Assembly: GCF_052857255.1 (NCBI RefSeq)
Contig: NC_135498.1
Coordinates: forward strand, 82,980,639 to 83,044,638
Origin: Amblyomma americanum
Taxonomy: Eukaryota > Arthropoda > Arachnida > Ixodida > Ixodidae
Direction: 5' to 3'
Length of the DNA stretch: 64,000 nt
Shown: positions 1 through 11,743 of the stretch, in pieces
Position numbering within the stretch: the first letter of the stretch is position 1
Layout: each line of letters opens with the position of its first letter
Program-made: the position numbers and the translations under genes
The notes under the pieces: model-generated
The model's input: only the letters and a program-made list of their open reading frames with translations
The model's database searches: none
Told to the model about the DNA's origin: nothing

Positions 1-1739
1 CAAGAAACTGCCGGCCTTACACTTACATAAAGGCATTGAAAGAAAAAACAGTAAGGCATAATACCCCAAGGAGCGGCAATATATGGTGTACAGAAATGCA
101 CTAAAAAGAAGATCTTAACTATTTTGTACCTTTGTAAAAGTGGAGCAGATCACTGTAAAACAAAAGTGCATAATTGAATAATAATAACTGGAGGTGTAAG
201 CACATACAAATGGTTCAGATGCATGCAAATAAATTCAGAAAGATGGCAATACTTTTAGACTGACGAAAATTATCAACACACCATAATTAAACGAGAGTAG
301 GTTTCTCTCATATATAGAAATGAGAAAAAGATATTTCAGTGAACCCCAGCCAATATATCCAGACTTCCACTGGCTCGCTTGTTTGTGTAAAAGAAACCGC
401 AGATTTATGTGTACAAACACGCAGATTTCTGCCGTGGACATTATGCTACGAAATACTTGAAACGATATCCGACTGGACGCGTGGACTTGCCGGGTAAACA
501 ATTTTGCTGCTAGTGTTCATCATTTGTGTTTTAAAAAATCCCTGGATTCAGCTTTCGAAATCTTTGTGAATTTTTGTTGCAGCCAGGGTGCACGTTGAGT
601 TTATATAGCTCCGTATTCATTAAACAGTATAGAGCTCTTTATACGCCGAACGAGGCAGTAATAGTACTAGTAGTTTATTAAAAATGGCAATAAAAAGGTA
701 GGAAAAGATTACTGCTGGCCCTGGCAAATGCCATCTTTGCGGGAAATGCCTTATCTGGGGCAACTGAATTATAGAGATTGCAGGCAGACTGTAGAAATGA
801 AAGAGGTGATATTACAGGAGCTGCTTTCCTTTTTTCTATAAAGCCTCTCATGCACTGAACTCTGCCCTTCCATTCTCCGTTTCCTCCAGTTGTTTTCGAG
901 CAAAAACGCCTACTCATGCTTCAAAAACAGCGGCTTCAAAAACAGATATAAGGACGGCAATGGCAGTGGGAGGAAGAATAAACGGTGGAAAGCTTACTGC
1001 GAGGTGGCAGTTTTCAAAGGTAGGCATCACTTTAGGTTCTATACCAAAGTGCTTCAAAATGTCTACGAACCTCAGTTATCACTGCTGCAGTGAAGCTTCT
1101 CATTGCAGAATCTTCATTCAGTGTTGGTATCCTGACATATCTATGCCGTGTTTTTGAAACCTCTTGCGTTTTTGTTGAGAGCCTTTAAATTAATTAATAC
1201 AAATAAAACCACGCAGAAGTTGACAAATAGTTACTGCAGGTTTGAACCAAAGTTGAACAATTAATTTATAATTGAGAAATTTTATTTCTGGAAAGCTTTC
1301 GGTTAAGTTTTGCTGTATCCGAAGAAGGTTGCATCTTTGGTGGTACCTTAGAAACCGTATTAATCAACAAAAAAGCTATTTTTGTAGTGAAGTATTCACG
1401 AATGAATCGACATTTTGATATAAATACAGAAAATTGCAATTCTCTTATACATATATTGTTTCAAAAGTGGCCTCATGCATTGATTCGGCGTTGTGTTGGA
1501 GTGATCCTTCTGTGCTAAATATGGGAACATCGTATCAAGCCTGCAGACATTCTGTACGCCGTCTTGAAGTCAAACCAAGATGGACTGCGGTGTTGTTAGG
1601 TATTGCAAATCTTCCAAAGGATGTCGTCTTGTAAGATGAACTACTGTGAATTTCCCTTGCCTTCTAGTTACCCCAGGGTGGTTTTGCCGTGATGCCTAAG
1701 AGCCTTTTTAAAGAAAAAGTCTTTCATGCTGTCTAGAAA

Positions 1740-2974
1740 GTGTTTGATAGGCAACAGGGCGCAAATCTGTCAAAAGTAAGATTAAAAGCAAAAAAGCTGT
1801 GTATCTCCTTGAATCTCACCCGCTTAGCTCAGTCTGTAGAAAAGGCCAGTGGTCTAAGTCTTAACACGTTCTTTTACGCTGAAACACACAAAATGGAATG
1901 TCCTTTAAGAATTATCGTTTCGGAGGCGCGCACTTGGCAAAAATCAGTCCCTGACTTCCTACAGAAAAGTATAAAACAGCTAGTTGTTGATGATCCTTTC
2001 ATGATAAGAAATTCCGGATGTGTAATTGAATTTCTGAAGCAAAATGAAGGAAAGAACATGGTTGCCTTCTCAATAGATGTAAAAGACCTGTACTACTCAT
2101 TGCCGAAAAACGGCTTGTTGCACTGCGTTGAAATATGTATTGAGAACGCTGGCCCTATTGCTTTCCAGAATTCAGTGGGAGTAAGTGTTGGGGGATATTT
2201 AGAGCTCTTAAGTACGTATCTTAATTCCACTTTCGTAATGTGCGGCGATGACCTGTTTTTGCAGAAACAAGAAATATGTATAGGGTCCAGCGTTGCTCCT
2301 TTGTTAAGTGACCTATTTTTAGCTGAACGTGACAGAAGGCTTTTTGCCTGCCTTGAAGACGTAGGGGTGATAAACGTTTTTCGCTTTGTGGATGATTTCT
2401 TAATCCTTTTAGACACCACTGCAATCGCCCTCGATGAAGCGGTAGGAAGCTTTTTAGATCATTTTAAGCATAGCTTATCTAGACTTGCCGTCACGCATGA
2501 ACTTCCTGAGAACGGTAGCAAACGCTTTCTCGACATCAAGTTAACTTTTTTAAAAGACCACACTTGCTGGATTTGTCATCCCCGGGATGGAAAAATGCCC
2601 TTACTTTTCAGTTCCGCGCATTCAAAGCTCATAAAAAGAAACATAACTCGTTTAGGGTTTGTCAACTGCATAAAAAGTCATGCGAACATGCAATTGAAGA
2701 AAGCCTTTTCCTGCAGTCCACCAAGTTGCAGGAAGTGGGCTATCCGTTGCACATGCTGGTTTCTGTGGCGGAAGGACTTATCAAAAAGAAAAAATGGGAA
2801 GCCAAGTCTCAGGAAGAGCCGGAAAAGACAACAGTCGATAAGAAATTTGCAGTCATTCCTTATAAACATAAGCTTTCGCACAGTCACGAAAACATTGGCA
2901 ACAGGGTAAACATTGGCGTGTTGTTCTCTGCCCCAAATAAGCTGAGTTCACTATGCAAGCTTACCACATCATAA
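1740..2974 (+). pseudogene. Penelope-like element family 1, reverse transcriptase part, copy 0
   Basis: This is the reverse transcriptase of a Penelope-like retroelement. Visible motifs are SIDVKDLYYSLP (motif A, D113 of the 389-codon frame), IGSSVAPLLSDLFL near residues 181-194, and RFVDDF with the FVDD catalytic pair at 216-219, followed by a thumb-like region (FSSAHSKLIKR). Reading frame is lost near 2674, where a run of A is one base shorter than in the 49-kb copy. The family-typical sequence then continues in another frame to 2974. The frame begins with ATG at 1740, but PLE proteins usually start further upstream, so the N-terminus is uncertain. The GIY-YIG domain follows downstream. The element is not functional as it stands. 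Confidence 0.8.
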
Positions 2975-3024
2975 AGACGAGGAAAAACTGGTTGCACAAT
3001 CAGGCATCAAAAGCCGTTCGCGAG

Positions 3025-3385
3025 ATGCACGAAAGGTGTTGTCTACAAAGTGCCATTATCCTGTGGTATATATTATATAGGACAAACGGGAAGATGCATA
3101 AATGAGCGATTGGGTGAGCATGACTATCTTGTGAACAATAATAAAGGGGGGCACATGAGCATTCATTGCCTAAAATGCAAAAGCAAAGGAAAAGAAAGAA
3201 AAGAGGGTTGTGGTCCTCTTTTTCACTAGTGCAAAATCCTTTACGGGAGCAAATGTCAAATTAAGCGTGAAATTGTTGAGGCCTTGGAGATAGCGCGAGA
3301 TAGGGATGACTGTGTAAGTGCTCCGTCAATTCTGCTCTCACAAAAAGAGATGTCCTATCTTTTATCATTCAAGTGTGACGCTTGA
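3025..3385 (+). pseudogene. Penelope-like element family 1, GIY-YIG endonuclease part, copy 0
   Basis: The frame reads GVVYKVPLSCGIYYIGQTGR then CINERLGEH. This carries the GIY-YIG signature with the conserved Arg (NERL) and Glu (GEH) of the nuclease fold. A Cys pair (CLKCKSKG) and the family-typical tail REIVEAL and LLSQKEM follow. An in-frame TAG lies after PLFH near 3226, so this copy is broken. In PLEs this C-terminal domain nicks the target for retrotransposition. It lies about 50 bases downstream of the RT part and belongs to the same element. An AATAAA-like signal follows near 3470. Confidence 0.82.
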
Positions 3386-3556
3386 TGACTCATATATCTT
3401 TCAATACTCTGTAGTAATGCCTTGCAGGCCTTATCGAGAGTATAAAAATCTGTTTCTTGCATGTAATAAAGATCAGTTGGAAGTGAGCGCTCGTGTTGTG
3501 TCCTATTCTACTTTCAGCATGGTAAACCAACTCGCCCAAACTCGGCCTTTTTGGCA

Positions 3557-4019
3557 TATAGTTATTCAATTATTCAAGCGAAATGAATTTCGATTTTCTT
3601 GACGTCGCGCGTTTCCTACCGTATATATCGAAATCTTCTGCAGAGGGTGCCAAAGAACTTCGCATAATACGACAGCGTGCTTCAATAAAGCGTACCAAAA
3701 GAGAGCAGCGAGAAAAGAGCACAAGCAAAGCAACAGCATCGGGAAAGACACCACAGGTAAAATGTAAAATTTGCGCTGTCGTGGAAGCATCGCTATGTTA
3801 TGAACTTCTAAGTGCACACGCAGATATTACCAACTAATCAACAAAAGGCTGGTTTTGATGTCGGTGTAAAAGTGTCATATACATTAGGAAAACAGCGAGA
3901 CTCGTCGCTCGTGCATTCCTATGGCTGCAATTACGGTTCGGAGGTTCCAGTCGCATAAGAAACTAATAGGTATTTTACATGTGGCGTCACAGGCGCCATC
4001 TTTGGCTGCAGTACTCAGC
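3557..4019. other. Spacer, no gene recognised
   Basis: AT-rich sequence between the end of block A and a LINE remnant. Short open frames occur, but none shows a family signature. It ends in an AAGG microsatellite at 4021-4042. Confidence 0.5.
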
Positions 4020-4500
4020 CAAGAAGGAAGGAAGGAAGGAAGTAAAACGTTTATTGAGCTCTAGAGAGTAGGTTAGCAATTTGGCGGAGTCAGATGTGTC
4101 GTCCGTCTTCTTAGCAATGGTCGTCTGCCCCTAGTCCAGGGCTCCGCTGTATGCCGCTGCCAGCTGTGCTCGCCGGATCAGCCCAAGTTGGACGTCCCGA
4201 CGGTCAATTCAGAGAATTCCTTCCCATTGCTCTGCGCTCGAGTTGGGTATTTTTGGAGCCACCGCAATTTTCTTGCAGGCCCACGTTATGTGATAGAGCG
4301 TGGGTGTTTCATAGCACCATGGCCATTTGTCTGTGTATAGTGTGGGGGTTTATTTTTTTGAGTGTATTTAGATTCGGGTATGAGCCCGTCTGTAGCAGCC
4401 TCCGGGAGACGGCGTCTTCCCTGGTGAGATATTTATGTGGTGGGGGTACCGTTTCCTGCCGCCCTTGTAGTGGTTCAAGATTGCCGAGTAATCTCTAGGG
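4020..4500 (-). pseudogene. 3' end of an RNase H-type (I-like) LINE, decayed
   Basis: Read on the minus strand, about 4440 down to 4100 gives LINE ORF2 C-terminal sequence: RRLLQTGSYPNLN, then in an adjoining frame PWCYETPTLYHITWACKK, which is the Cys-His-Cys knuckle that follows the RNase H domain in I-group LINEs (compare CKHCGQRATYDHILWDC in the intact element at 36.7 kb). SSAEQWEGIL and LIRRAQLAAA follow. Stops and frameshifts interrupt it. An AATAAA lies near the end and the tail is a GAAG/CTTC microsatellite at 4021-4042, as expected of a target-primed insertion. It is a 5'-truncated dead copy. Confidence 0.6.
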
Positions 4501-4527
4501 ACAGGTTCGGCTTCTTCGAGGTCGTTT

Positions 4528-4545
4528 GGGGGGGGGGGGGGGGGG
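4528..4545. repeat. Poly-G tract (18 G)
   Basis: An uninterrupted run of 18 G at the 5' boundary of the LINE remnant. Similar runs occur at 29502-29513 and 53591-53606. Such tracts are error-prone in sequencing. Confidence 0.95.
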
Positions 4546-5651
4546 AAGCTCGGTGCTCCTTTGCTCTGATGCTCTATTGCTTCCGCGTCTGTTGGCGTCG
4601 GTCATGCATGTCATAACGAGCATTTCTGCTCAATGAGTACCTTACATTTTGCTTGTGATAACTGGTCATAGAGGCGATAAGAAAAGTTATTGATTTGATC
4701 ATTTGTTCCTTTTAAAAGTTGAGTCGCACATTAAAGTCAAATATTTCTGCATTTATTTTCTTCTCCTTGAATAACACCCTCTAGCGCCACCGCTTCTGAT
4801 CGCATGAGTCGAACGGAAGAGTTGGGGCGCCAGCTAGAACCGCAGCCATTGCCTACAGCTGCTAGGTTGCTTGCAAAACCGTCTTCGCCTGTAGTAGGGC
4901 AGCAGCAACAATAAATAAGTTGCGCCGCATCTTGTATTACAGTGCGTCCCATTGCACTAACGGTTTGCTCAGTGCTGCAAGCAGAGGTAACTAAGCCAAA
5001 TCACGGCAATTATGCATATAGCCTGATCAACTCGTCAAAAGATATTACTTACAGCGCCGTATTCTTGCATGACTGGGATCAACGACAAGGGGATATTTTA
5101 AATAATGTATCGAAATATATTGTCTAAGCTACTAGGGAATAAAACATAGCAGCAGCTCTTAATGACCTCGCATCAAGCCGCCAGTACATGTTGGCGTTAC
5201 TCGAGGGTTTTTACTGCAATCCCGCCCAAGGACGGGCAGGGCACCGAGTATTATTTTAGAAATGATACTGATAAAATGGCCATACAGCTTTTTTGAAAGA
5301 TGTATTTCTAGTATCTAACTATCATAGAAACAAGCGATGACTTCGTAAAGCATATTCCATGTCTTCAGAGTTTTATTGACCGCTCCAGAGAAAAAAAGCG
5401 CGCATTTCGTAAAACATCTCTGCAATGAAAAACGGTGATTAAAGGGTATATTCAAAAATAGTTGTTCATTTCCACACCAGTTACATAGAAGGGCTTGTTG
5501 GAAGAGTAAATAAACAGATCCAGTGCGTCGAATATTGTTCGAATTGAAGCATGCATTCCTTGCGTGCCTTGGTCAGAGTTCACTTATTGCGCCATTCATG
5601 ATTGGACAAATGAGGAATATGGATGTCCTGCAGCACATCGCAGATTTTGTG
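4546..5651. other. Spacer, no gene recognised
   Basis: No domain, splice-flanked frame or known repeat could be recognised on either strand. A 71-codon minus-strand frame at 4737-4952 (CCCCP near its start) has no second copy or known signature and is not called. Confidence 0.4.
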
Positions 5652-5864
5652 TTAGAGCCACTCCCAGGATGCTGGCTCTTCATCTTCGGCGGGACGATGT
5701 TGTTCCTCCTGGTTTGCGTCCATCAATCCAGCCTCCTTCAAAGTAACTTGGTCAGGAGCGGAGACCCTACCTTCTTTCCCCATTCCCGAGGGGCCCGCCT
5801 CTACGTTGTCGCGATAGTTCGGGTTGCCCTTGCAGTGCTTGGGGGCCGGGTTTCGTCTGTCCAA
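5652..5864 (-). pseudogene. Acidic-tail family fragment (EAGPSG / RPAE type), copy 1
   Basis: This minus-strand frame contains NVEAGPSGMG, VSAPDQVTLKEAG and EEQHRPAEDEEPASWEWL, then a TAA. The same order of motifs (EEAGPSG, then RPAEEKPED and RWLYEDAF) is seen on the minus strand in block B at 10307-10575 and 30891-31158, so the three are diverged paralogues. I do not recognise the family. The strongly acidic composition would suit a transcription-activating tail, but that is inference. Nucleotide similarity to block B continues past the TAA, so this copy is probably truncated by that stop. Confidence 0.4.
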
Positions 5865-7789
5865 AAGAGTAGTGAAACATTATGAATCAAATAGCTGCTT
5901 GCTGAACAATTGAACTAGACATCATAAACTTTGTTAAGCAATCATAGATGATTAGAAAATTTCTTGGCAGGTCCCTTATTTTCTGTGTCCCACTTTTACC
6001 CGGCAATAATTACAAGTGTTTAGCAACGCTGTCATGTGGCATCCAGCAAGCGATCCCATTGCATTTGGCTCGTTCCCAGTTTAGAGACTAGAATGGAAAT
6101 TTTACTGCTTTATCTAGGCCGCATAGCATTTAGACTAGCCGCGAAAAGGTGGCCAAGTTGACTCGTCGCGGAAAAAAAAGCACAAGCAAATCTGTGCACA
6201 TCTGGCAAGCAGCTAACGCGCGGGAAGGAAAGATCCAATGTGACCGTGTCGAACTAAGGCAAGATACATCTGGGCTAAATGTTTTTTCCAGTTTAAACCA
6301 TTGTAAGCGGCAAAAAAAATTAATTCGAAGCCTGTCACTTTGAGTGAGAAAGCACACGAAAAAGCGTGGAATTCCGGCGAAATATCTTTTAATACTGTGC
6401 AGCTCAGTCAACCTGGCGTACCTGACTAATGGAAGCGCTTATTTGTTACCATTGCCTGCTAGTATTATGCAAAGGTTAAGAATGTTACTACTCTGATAAT
6501 TCAGACAGAATTATTTTGCCAGCAGGCCACATCTTGGACAAAGCTGCAAGTTCTGATGTTCTGGTGTGACTAAACTGGATAAGTTCTTTTTATTGCGTGT
6601 TTCAAAGCGCTCTCCGTGTTCTGCCTCTCACTGGGTTAGTCTCAAGGTAAGAAAAAAAAACTAATCTCGATTAACACTTTGAAAACGCGAAGCACTCTGC
6701 CGCGCCGCAAGAAGACACTAACACCTAACCACATTAAGGGCTGCGATGAAGGCATGAAATTAAAAAAAAGAAAACTTTACTTAGGCTGGTACAATGCAGT
6801 ACGCAGTAGTAGAACGGCGTAGTGGGTTACAGACAAGCACCGCAGTGGTGGCCTAAGGGTTGAGAAAACAGGCTCGCAAAGGTCCATGCAGCAAACTTCT
6901 TTAGTATTCATTGAAAGGGCGAATAATAGGATGATTTCTTCAGAGAATTTCTTGAGCCACAAATATGGACCAAACCGTGCTTTTGAGATTTCAATTCGAC
7001 TGATTATTGAGACTCGATGAGTGCGATAAAGCTTCGGTTGGAGATATCTGGCCAGCATGTATTTTGATATCGGTGTATAAAAATGCCACGGTTACTATGT
7101 GCAAATCAGTGCAACATTCTTCCCTATTACCCCTGATACAATCCAGTGGCTCCTGGACAGCAGAAGTTTATCACATGTATCAGGCAGGCAGGCAGTCTAC
7201 GTGACGAATTGGACCTCAGCGCGCAGCTTTGCATCGCATAAAGAAATTACCGCCCCTGTGAAAATTTTCCGCACAAATGGTTTAATACTAAGCGAGATTA
7301 GCTTGGCTCCCTAGCATGCTTAGCAGTGCAAAAATAGGAGGGATTGAATACACGAAGCCATGCTTCTTTAGAGAGGTTACAGATGCCGATGATGAATAAC
7401 GAGACATGAAGCTAGACTGACCGGCAAACTCCTTGGTCTGTATACTTTTGAGGGGGGTGTACGTATTTATTGTGAGGTGATGTTTCCGTTGAAACCTCAT
7501 GTTCCTCTCACATGGGCACATCGAAGGCCCGCCAACCGATAGTCTATCGACTGAAAGGACATTGACAGCTGCTGCACGGGCAGTGACCATCGAGTGAATA
7601 GTCTGTCGAGTCAACGCAGGAGCGGAGAGCCTATGGTTATATTGAGGGCCTTCTAACGCAGCCTAGAGCTGGTAGTGTCAATTCTTGCGTTGCGAACGAG
7701 CACTTTCGTGCACGATACGTTCAAGGTGCGAAAGCTTGAATAAGCATTATTCTCCTTATCAATATTACAATGTAAAATAGTAGTCCCTA
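5865..7789. other. Spacer, no gene recognised
   Basis: AT-rich DNA with only short chance frames. I saw no transposon signature, tRNA-like box pair or splice-flanked frame in it. Confidence 0.4.
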
Positions 7790-7799
7790 CGGTTATAAT

Positions 7800-8260
7800 A
7801 AATTCGGGGGGCACTTTGGTGACCTAAAGTGCGTTGAGGCGAAAGCCTTTAGCGCGGTGATGCTGCTTGTGTCACTGATGTGTGGCTAAGATGTTCATTC
7901 AGTACGCAATTGTTTGTGAATCTAAAATACTGGAAACACGGGAGGGCGTTTGGAGGGCATCCGTCTGATTCGACACCTTTCTGCAAACACTCTCCAGCAA
8001 TTTTGGTTCGATGAACTACATATGCTTTGGCAGGAAGTAGCGTAGTCGTCGGCACGCTCGGCTGCGGACCGGAACGCTGGTGGTTCGAATCAAATCATGC
8101 ACAAATATTTTCTTCTTATCGAGCGGAAGAGCGTCACGGACGGACGAACGGTATGACGTCACTTCCGTTGTCGTGACTTCCGTATGGCGATGTAACGGAC
8201 GGACAGGATCTCGACTGGGAGTATGGGCCATTACAGGCTTTCGCCTTGAAAAGTGTACAG
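7800..8260 (+). mobile_element. tRNA-derived SINE-like repeat with inverted hairpin ends, copy 1
   Basis: An A-box-like TAGCGTAGTCGTCGG at 8038-8052 and a B box GGTTCGAATC at 8082-8091 have the spacing of a pol III tRNA-type promoter. The repeat is bounded by GAGGCGAAAGCCTTTA (7836-7851) and an inverted CAGGCTTTCGCCTT (8234-8247). Each end can fold into a short stem with a GAAA or TTTC loop. A second copy lies at 29075-29460 with the same order of parts. It is either a SINE inserted in, or mobilised together with, a MITE-like element. I cannot name the family. Confidence 0.6.
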
Positions 8261-8275
8261 GTCCAGTTTGAAGCG

Positions 8276-9839
8276 CAATAAATATATCGTGTCAATCGGA
8301 AAAGAAGGAGAAGGAAACGGGATCAGTGTTGTCTGAAGACTACATTACTTCAGAAGAAAATCGTACAAAAGGCAGCGTCTTTCCAGAGAGCGCATCTGGA
8401 CATTATATTGCCTGAGTGTATGCAGTGTTTAATTGTTTATTCTTCAAAGTTGCCGGCACGCCGCTTTATCACTTTTTTTGCGATCCAAGACGTGAAGAGA
8501 TTTATCTCGATTGATGGCATGTAGGCAGAGCTGATTCTACGTTGTTGCAAAATGTTCTAGAAACATTACATGCTTTATCTCGAAAGTGCGCTATGAGCTT
8601 TAAATTGAGCACGGCCGAGAGTGGCGAGCATTCTTTTCGATGACCGCCGAGCACTATTGTTGCTACGCTGCTGCCGAGTGATTCAGTTCATTGTGAGCGC
8701 AAGTCAGCCCAAATAAAGAGATTTGCTCGGACGCAGTTTTTGCAGTCTCTCTGCTCTCCGGACTGCAGTTACTACTTCGTGAAAATATTAATAAGGGCTG
8801 TATTATGTGGACGGAATTCCAGAGATTTGATTAGCTACACTTGACGTAAACACAATAGAGGATTTTTAATATTCCGAAAATGCACCTCCCCGCAACACAG
8901 TGCTGCCCAACAAGAGATGGCTGAACATTCGTTTCCAGCAGAAACAAATCAAGAAGGACTAGTTTTTTTTTGTTTTATTCTTCCAAAATACATTTCTACA
9001 TTCCATCTACACCCTTAATGCCTGTCTTGTACCCATCGCAGTTTTTTTTTTTTTTACAGAGAAGTCGGCCACTTGTCTTTGGAAACAAAACAGTTACTCA
9101 GGTAATAAGAAACAGGACCACATAAACAACTACAAGGACACCTTTTGGCCGCTGAGAGTCCTAGACTATGAGAAGAAATGGAAAACGACCATGCCGGTAT
9201 GAAATTAACAATAGATTTAGAAGGATGCAGGGAACATAGAATGTGGCTGACGTCAATCGCCCAGCAAAATTATGTACCACGGAGAGAAAAGTAGAATTTC
9301 CGGGACCATTTGCAATAAACAACAGCTGAAAATGCGTTGCGAGCAGACTACTGAGAATACCCGAAACGTAACGCTGACAGCACTGCAGTAAACTAAATTC
9401 TTAGAAAACAGCTATTGAGGTTTATTCGAGGGCAGTTAGGGCTGTGACATCTTGTTGTTTTGCAAATGATTCTGATGGGAATGACACCAAGATGTTTTCT
9501 TTTCAGATATTTCAGACCAATACAAACAGAGGACCAAATTGTAAAGGAATCATATCGGCTGTAAAGTTTACTTATTGTGGTTGAAAAGGTGAATATATAT
9601 CGCCACCCGCAAAAAAAAAAATATCTTGCAGCCCTTTTCGCAAAAGAAGACTACTGATGATGAAAGGTTGTCTAGAGCGATTCTCTGAGAGCAAGAAGGT
9701 TTGACAACTTCTGAAACCAATTAGCTTCGCGCGAGCATTAAGATAATTTGCGCTACTCCCTCTCGTGTCCGTTCTGCTTATATCCGCGAGTAACACGTGT
9801 GTTTGGCATGATGCAGTTATAGCCTCGAGACACTATGAA
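8276..9839. other. Spacer; possible retroelement terminal sequence, no gene
   Basis: No coding region is supported. Around 8640-8780 there is an AATAAAGAGATT followed by a pyrimidine-rich CTCTCTGCTCTCC stretch that could be the R-U5 end of an LTR, but no second LTR, primer site or coding region is visible. T tracts occur near 8962 and 9045. Block B of the segmental repeat begins at about 9840. Confidence 0.35.
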
Positions 9840-10306
9840 ATATTCCGCGAGCTAAACGCGAAATTTTTGAACTGACACGTTTTGCAAGCAATGTCAGCAG
9901 AAAACGCATAAAGTATGAGAGAGTTGGCTGCAATTTGTTTTTATTTCCTTCACGTTGCAAAATGTAGATACTCCTCTTGTGACGTAGGTCACCTCAGTTA
10001 ACGAAATGTGGACATCAGCTTTGTCACGACCATCGTTACTGGCATAGAAAGAAAAAAAAGTACAAATGAAACACCACATTATCAATGCATCACATCTATT
10101 GTGAGCTGAATTTATTGCTCCTCAACAAGTGGCATTGAAAATTGTGGTTACAATGAAAAAGCTAAAAACCGAGTAATAAAAAAAAGCTTGCCTGTTCGGA
10201 CATTTTTCATAGAACAGAACAAGAATTGAAATGGCAGTGATGAGCATGCACCTCTTGACTAGCAATGACAGGTAAACATGAAATTTTCCTCCATCTAGGC
10301 CTGCTT

Positions 10307-10575
10307 TTAGTGCTCCAGAGACGAAAGGTCCAGATCCGAAAATGGTGCATCCTCCGGCAAATCGAAGGCGTCTTCGTAGAGCCAGCGCTAGTCCTCGGGC
10401 TTCTCTTCGGCGGGGCGTTGCTCCTTTTCTTTTTTTTTCATTCGGCTAGTCAGCCCTGGTCAGCTTTATTTTGAGAGGATCTGCGCCTGCAGTGCATTTA
10501 CACAATCCCGATGGGCCGGTCTCCTCGCCGTCTCCGGATGTTTGGTTTGGCTGGAACTTCTTGGTCGGCCAAGGC
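10307..10575 (-). pseudogene. Acidic-tail family fragment, block B copy 1
   Basis: The minus-strand translation contains, in pieces, GPSG near 10500, RPAEEKPED followed by TAG, and RWLYEDAFDLPEDAPFSDLD then LSSLEH and a TAA ending at 10307. The paralogue in copy 2 (30891) has the same C-terminus with several amino-acid changes (YEETFNLPEDAQFSDLEL). The tail is very acidic with interspersed aromatic and hydrophobic residues, a composition typical of activation domains. The function is unknown. The in-frame TAG and an upstream frameshift make this a pseudogene or a set of separated exons. GACTAG before RWLY could alternatively be a splice acceptor. Confidence 0.4.
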
Positions 10576-11743
10576 TCATCTACAAAGATGAACGGACGAA
10601 CAGTTTGAATAAAGTGACGATTAGGTGCAGAATTGGTCTATGCAAGAGTATATTTTCATTAAAATGCAACGAAGATGAGACAACCTTTACATCCAGCGCC
10701 TCGTCTCGGCGTCCCTCCTTTGCTTCGTATTGACTGCAACTATAAGAATATATTAGCAGGGTGTTTCGCCGGCGGTATCTGTGAATACGAACAGGCTGCA
10801 GTTGTGCGGCTAGAATGCACATAAATGCTTTCTAAACTGCCGCCTTATAAATACGGTATTCGCCGAAAGCGCCCCTAACACGAGACGCAGAGGTTAGCTT
10901 ATAGACGCGCAGTGTTCCACGTCTGGCAAGCGTTTCCGGCATGGACACAGCAGTAACCTATTGACCACTTTGAACTGAAGCGCACTAAATATGGACGCGG
11001 CGACACAAGATTAAAAGAAAAGATAAGTGGGCGCATGAGGACTTTGATGAAGCCAAGGTATTATATTTTGCAAAAAATATCAAACACAAAAATAAACTAC
11101 TTACAGCACGTGAAACACGAGTTATTTGAAAATTAACATATTTAGAGAGCGCCACCGATAAGTGCCAACGCGTGCGCCGTCAAAGAATTTCTGCCGAACT
11201 CAGCACGAATACGCAATAGGTCTGTAACACTAGCATGTCAGCCACAAAGTTGTATTAAACATAATCAGTATCTCGGTTGAAACAAAATTTACGCTAATTC
11301 GCGCTCTATTGAATATTGGCTTTTATGATCTTCCGACGCCATACGCCGTCATGTAATATAGCGCTGAAAGAGTCGGACGGCATCAATAAATCCTAAAGAA
11401 GTACAAATAGCATAGCCGCAGCTGAGCTTAACTGCATGTCAGGTAAGCACGCTGAGAACGCAGCATAAATATTATGTACCCTAAACACATTCTGCTAGCA
11501 ATACACGATATTCGCAAGGGCTATTGCAGTAATAAAAGGAAAATACAGGAGCCATGCGGCGCTCGTTGCGGTGTGCATGAAATCGCCCTCTAACTACGCT
11601 TGCACACAGTATTACTTGACACAACTGTCTCGGAATGCACCTTAACCGATATTGTAAAAAAAAAAGTTACAAACTAGTCACTAGGGTCTCTACGCTACCT
11701 TGTTCTGCCCGAAGTAGTAACTAACTCTCAACTGCTCAGAAGG

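Larger units (their letters stand above)
1..3556. repeat. Segmental repeat block A, copy 0 (left-truncated by window edge)
   Basis: The sequence from base 1 matches the sequence starting at 19168 and at 47232, with scattered substitutions and small indels. The match to the 47-kb copy runs to about 3556 (there 50795). Bases 1-1400 contain no gene I can support: they hold AT-rich DNA and, near 658, a short ACT/AGT-rich tract followed by TTTATTAAAAATGG, which looks like the 3' end of a minus-strand retroelement. From about 1740 the block contains PLE family 1. The block presumably continues to the left of the window into its C and B parts. Confidence 0.85.

Noticed and set aside
690..920. 79-codon minus-strand frame repeated in all three block A copies
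   Set aside because: It shows no domain, differs by substitutions without any sign of coding constraint, and looks like the end of a non-coding retroelement segment.
8640..8780. LTR-like R-U5 end
   Set aside because: No partner LTR, target duplication or internal coding region, so it is mentioned only as a possibility in the spacer entry.
9650..9680. CTGATGATGAAA as a possible hammerhead ribozyme core, since PLEs are known to carry hammerheads
   Set aside because: There is no room for stem II between CTGATGA and GAAA, and no paired flanks or cleavage triplet. No other convincing hammerhead core was seen in the window.
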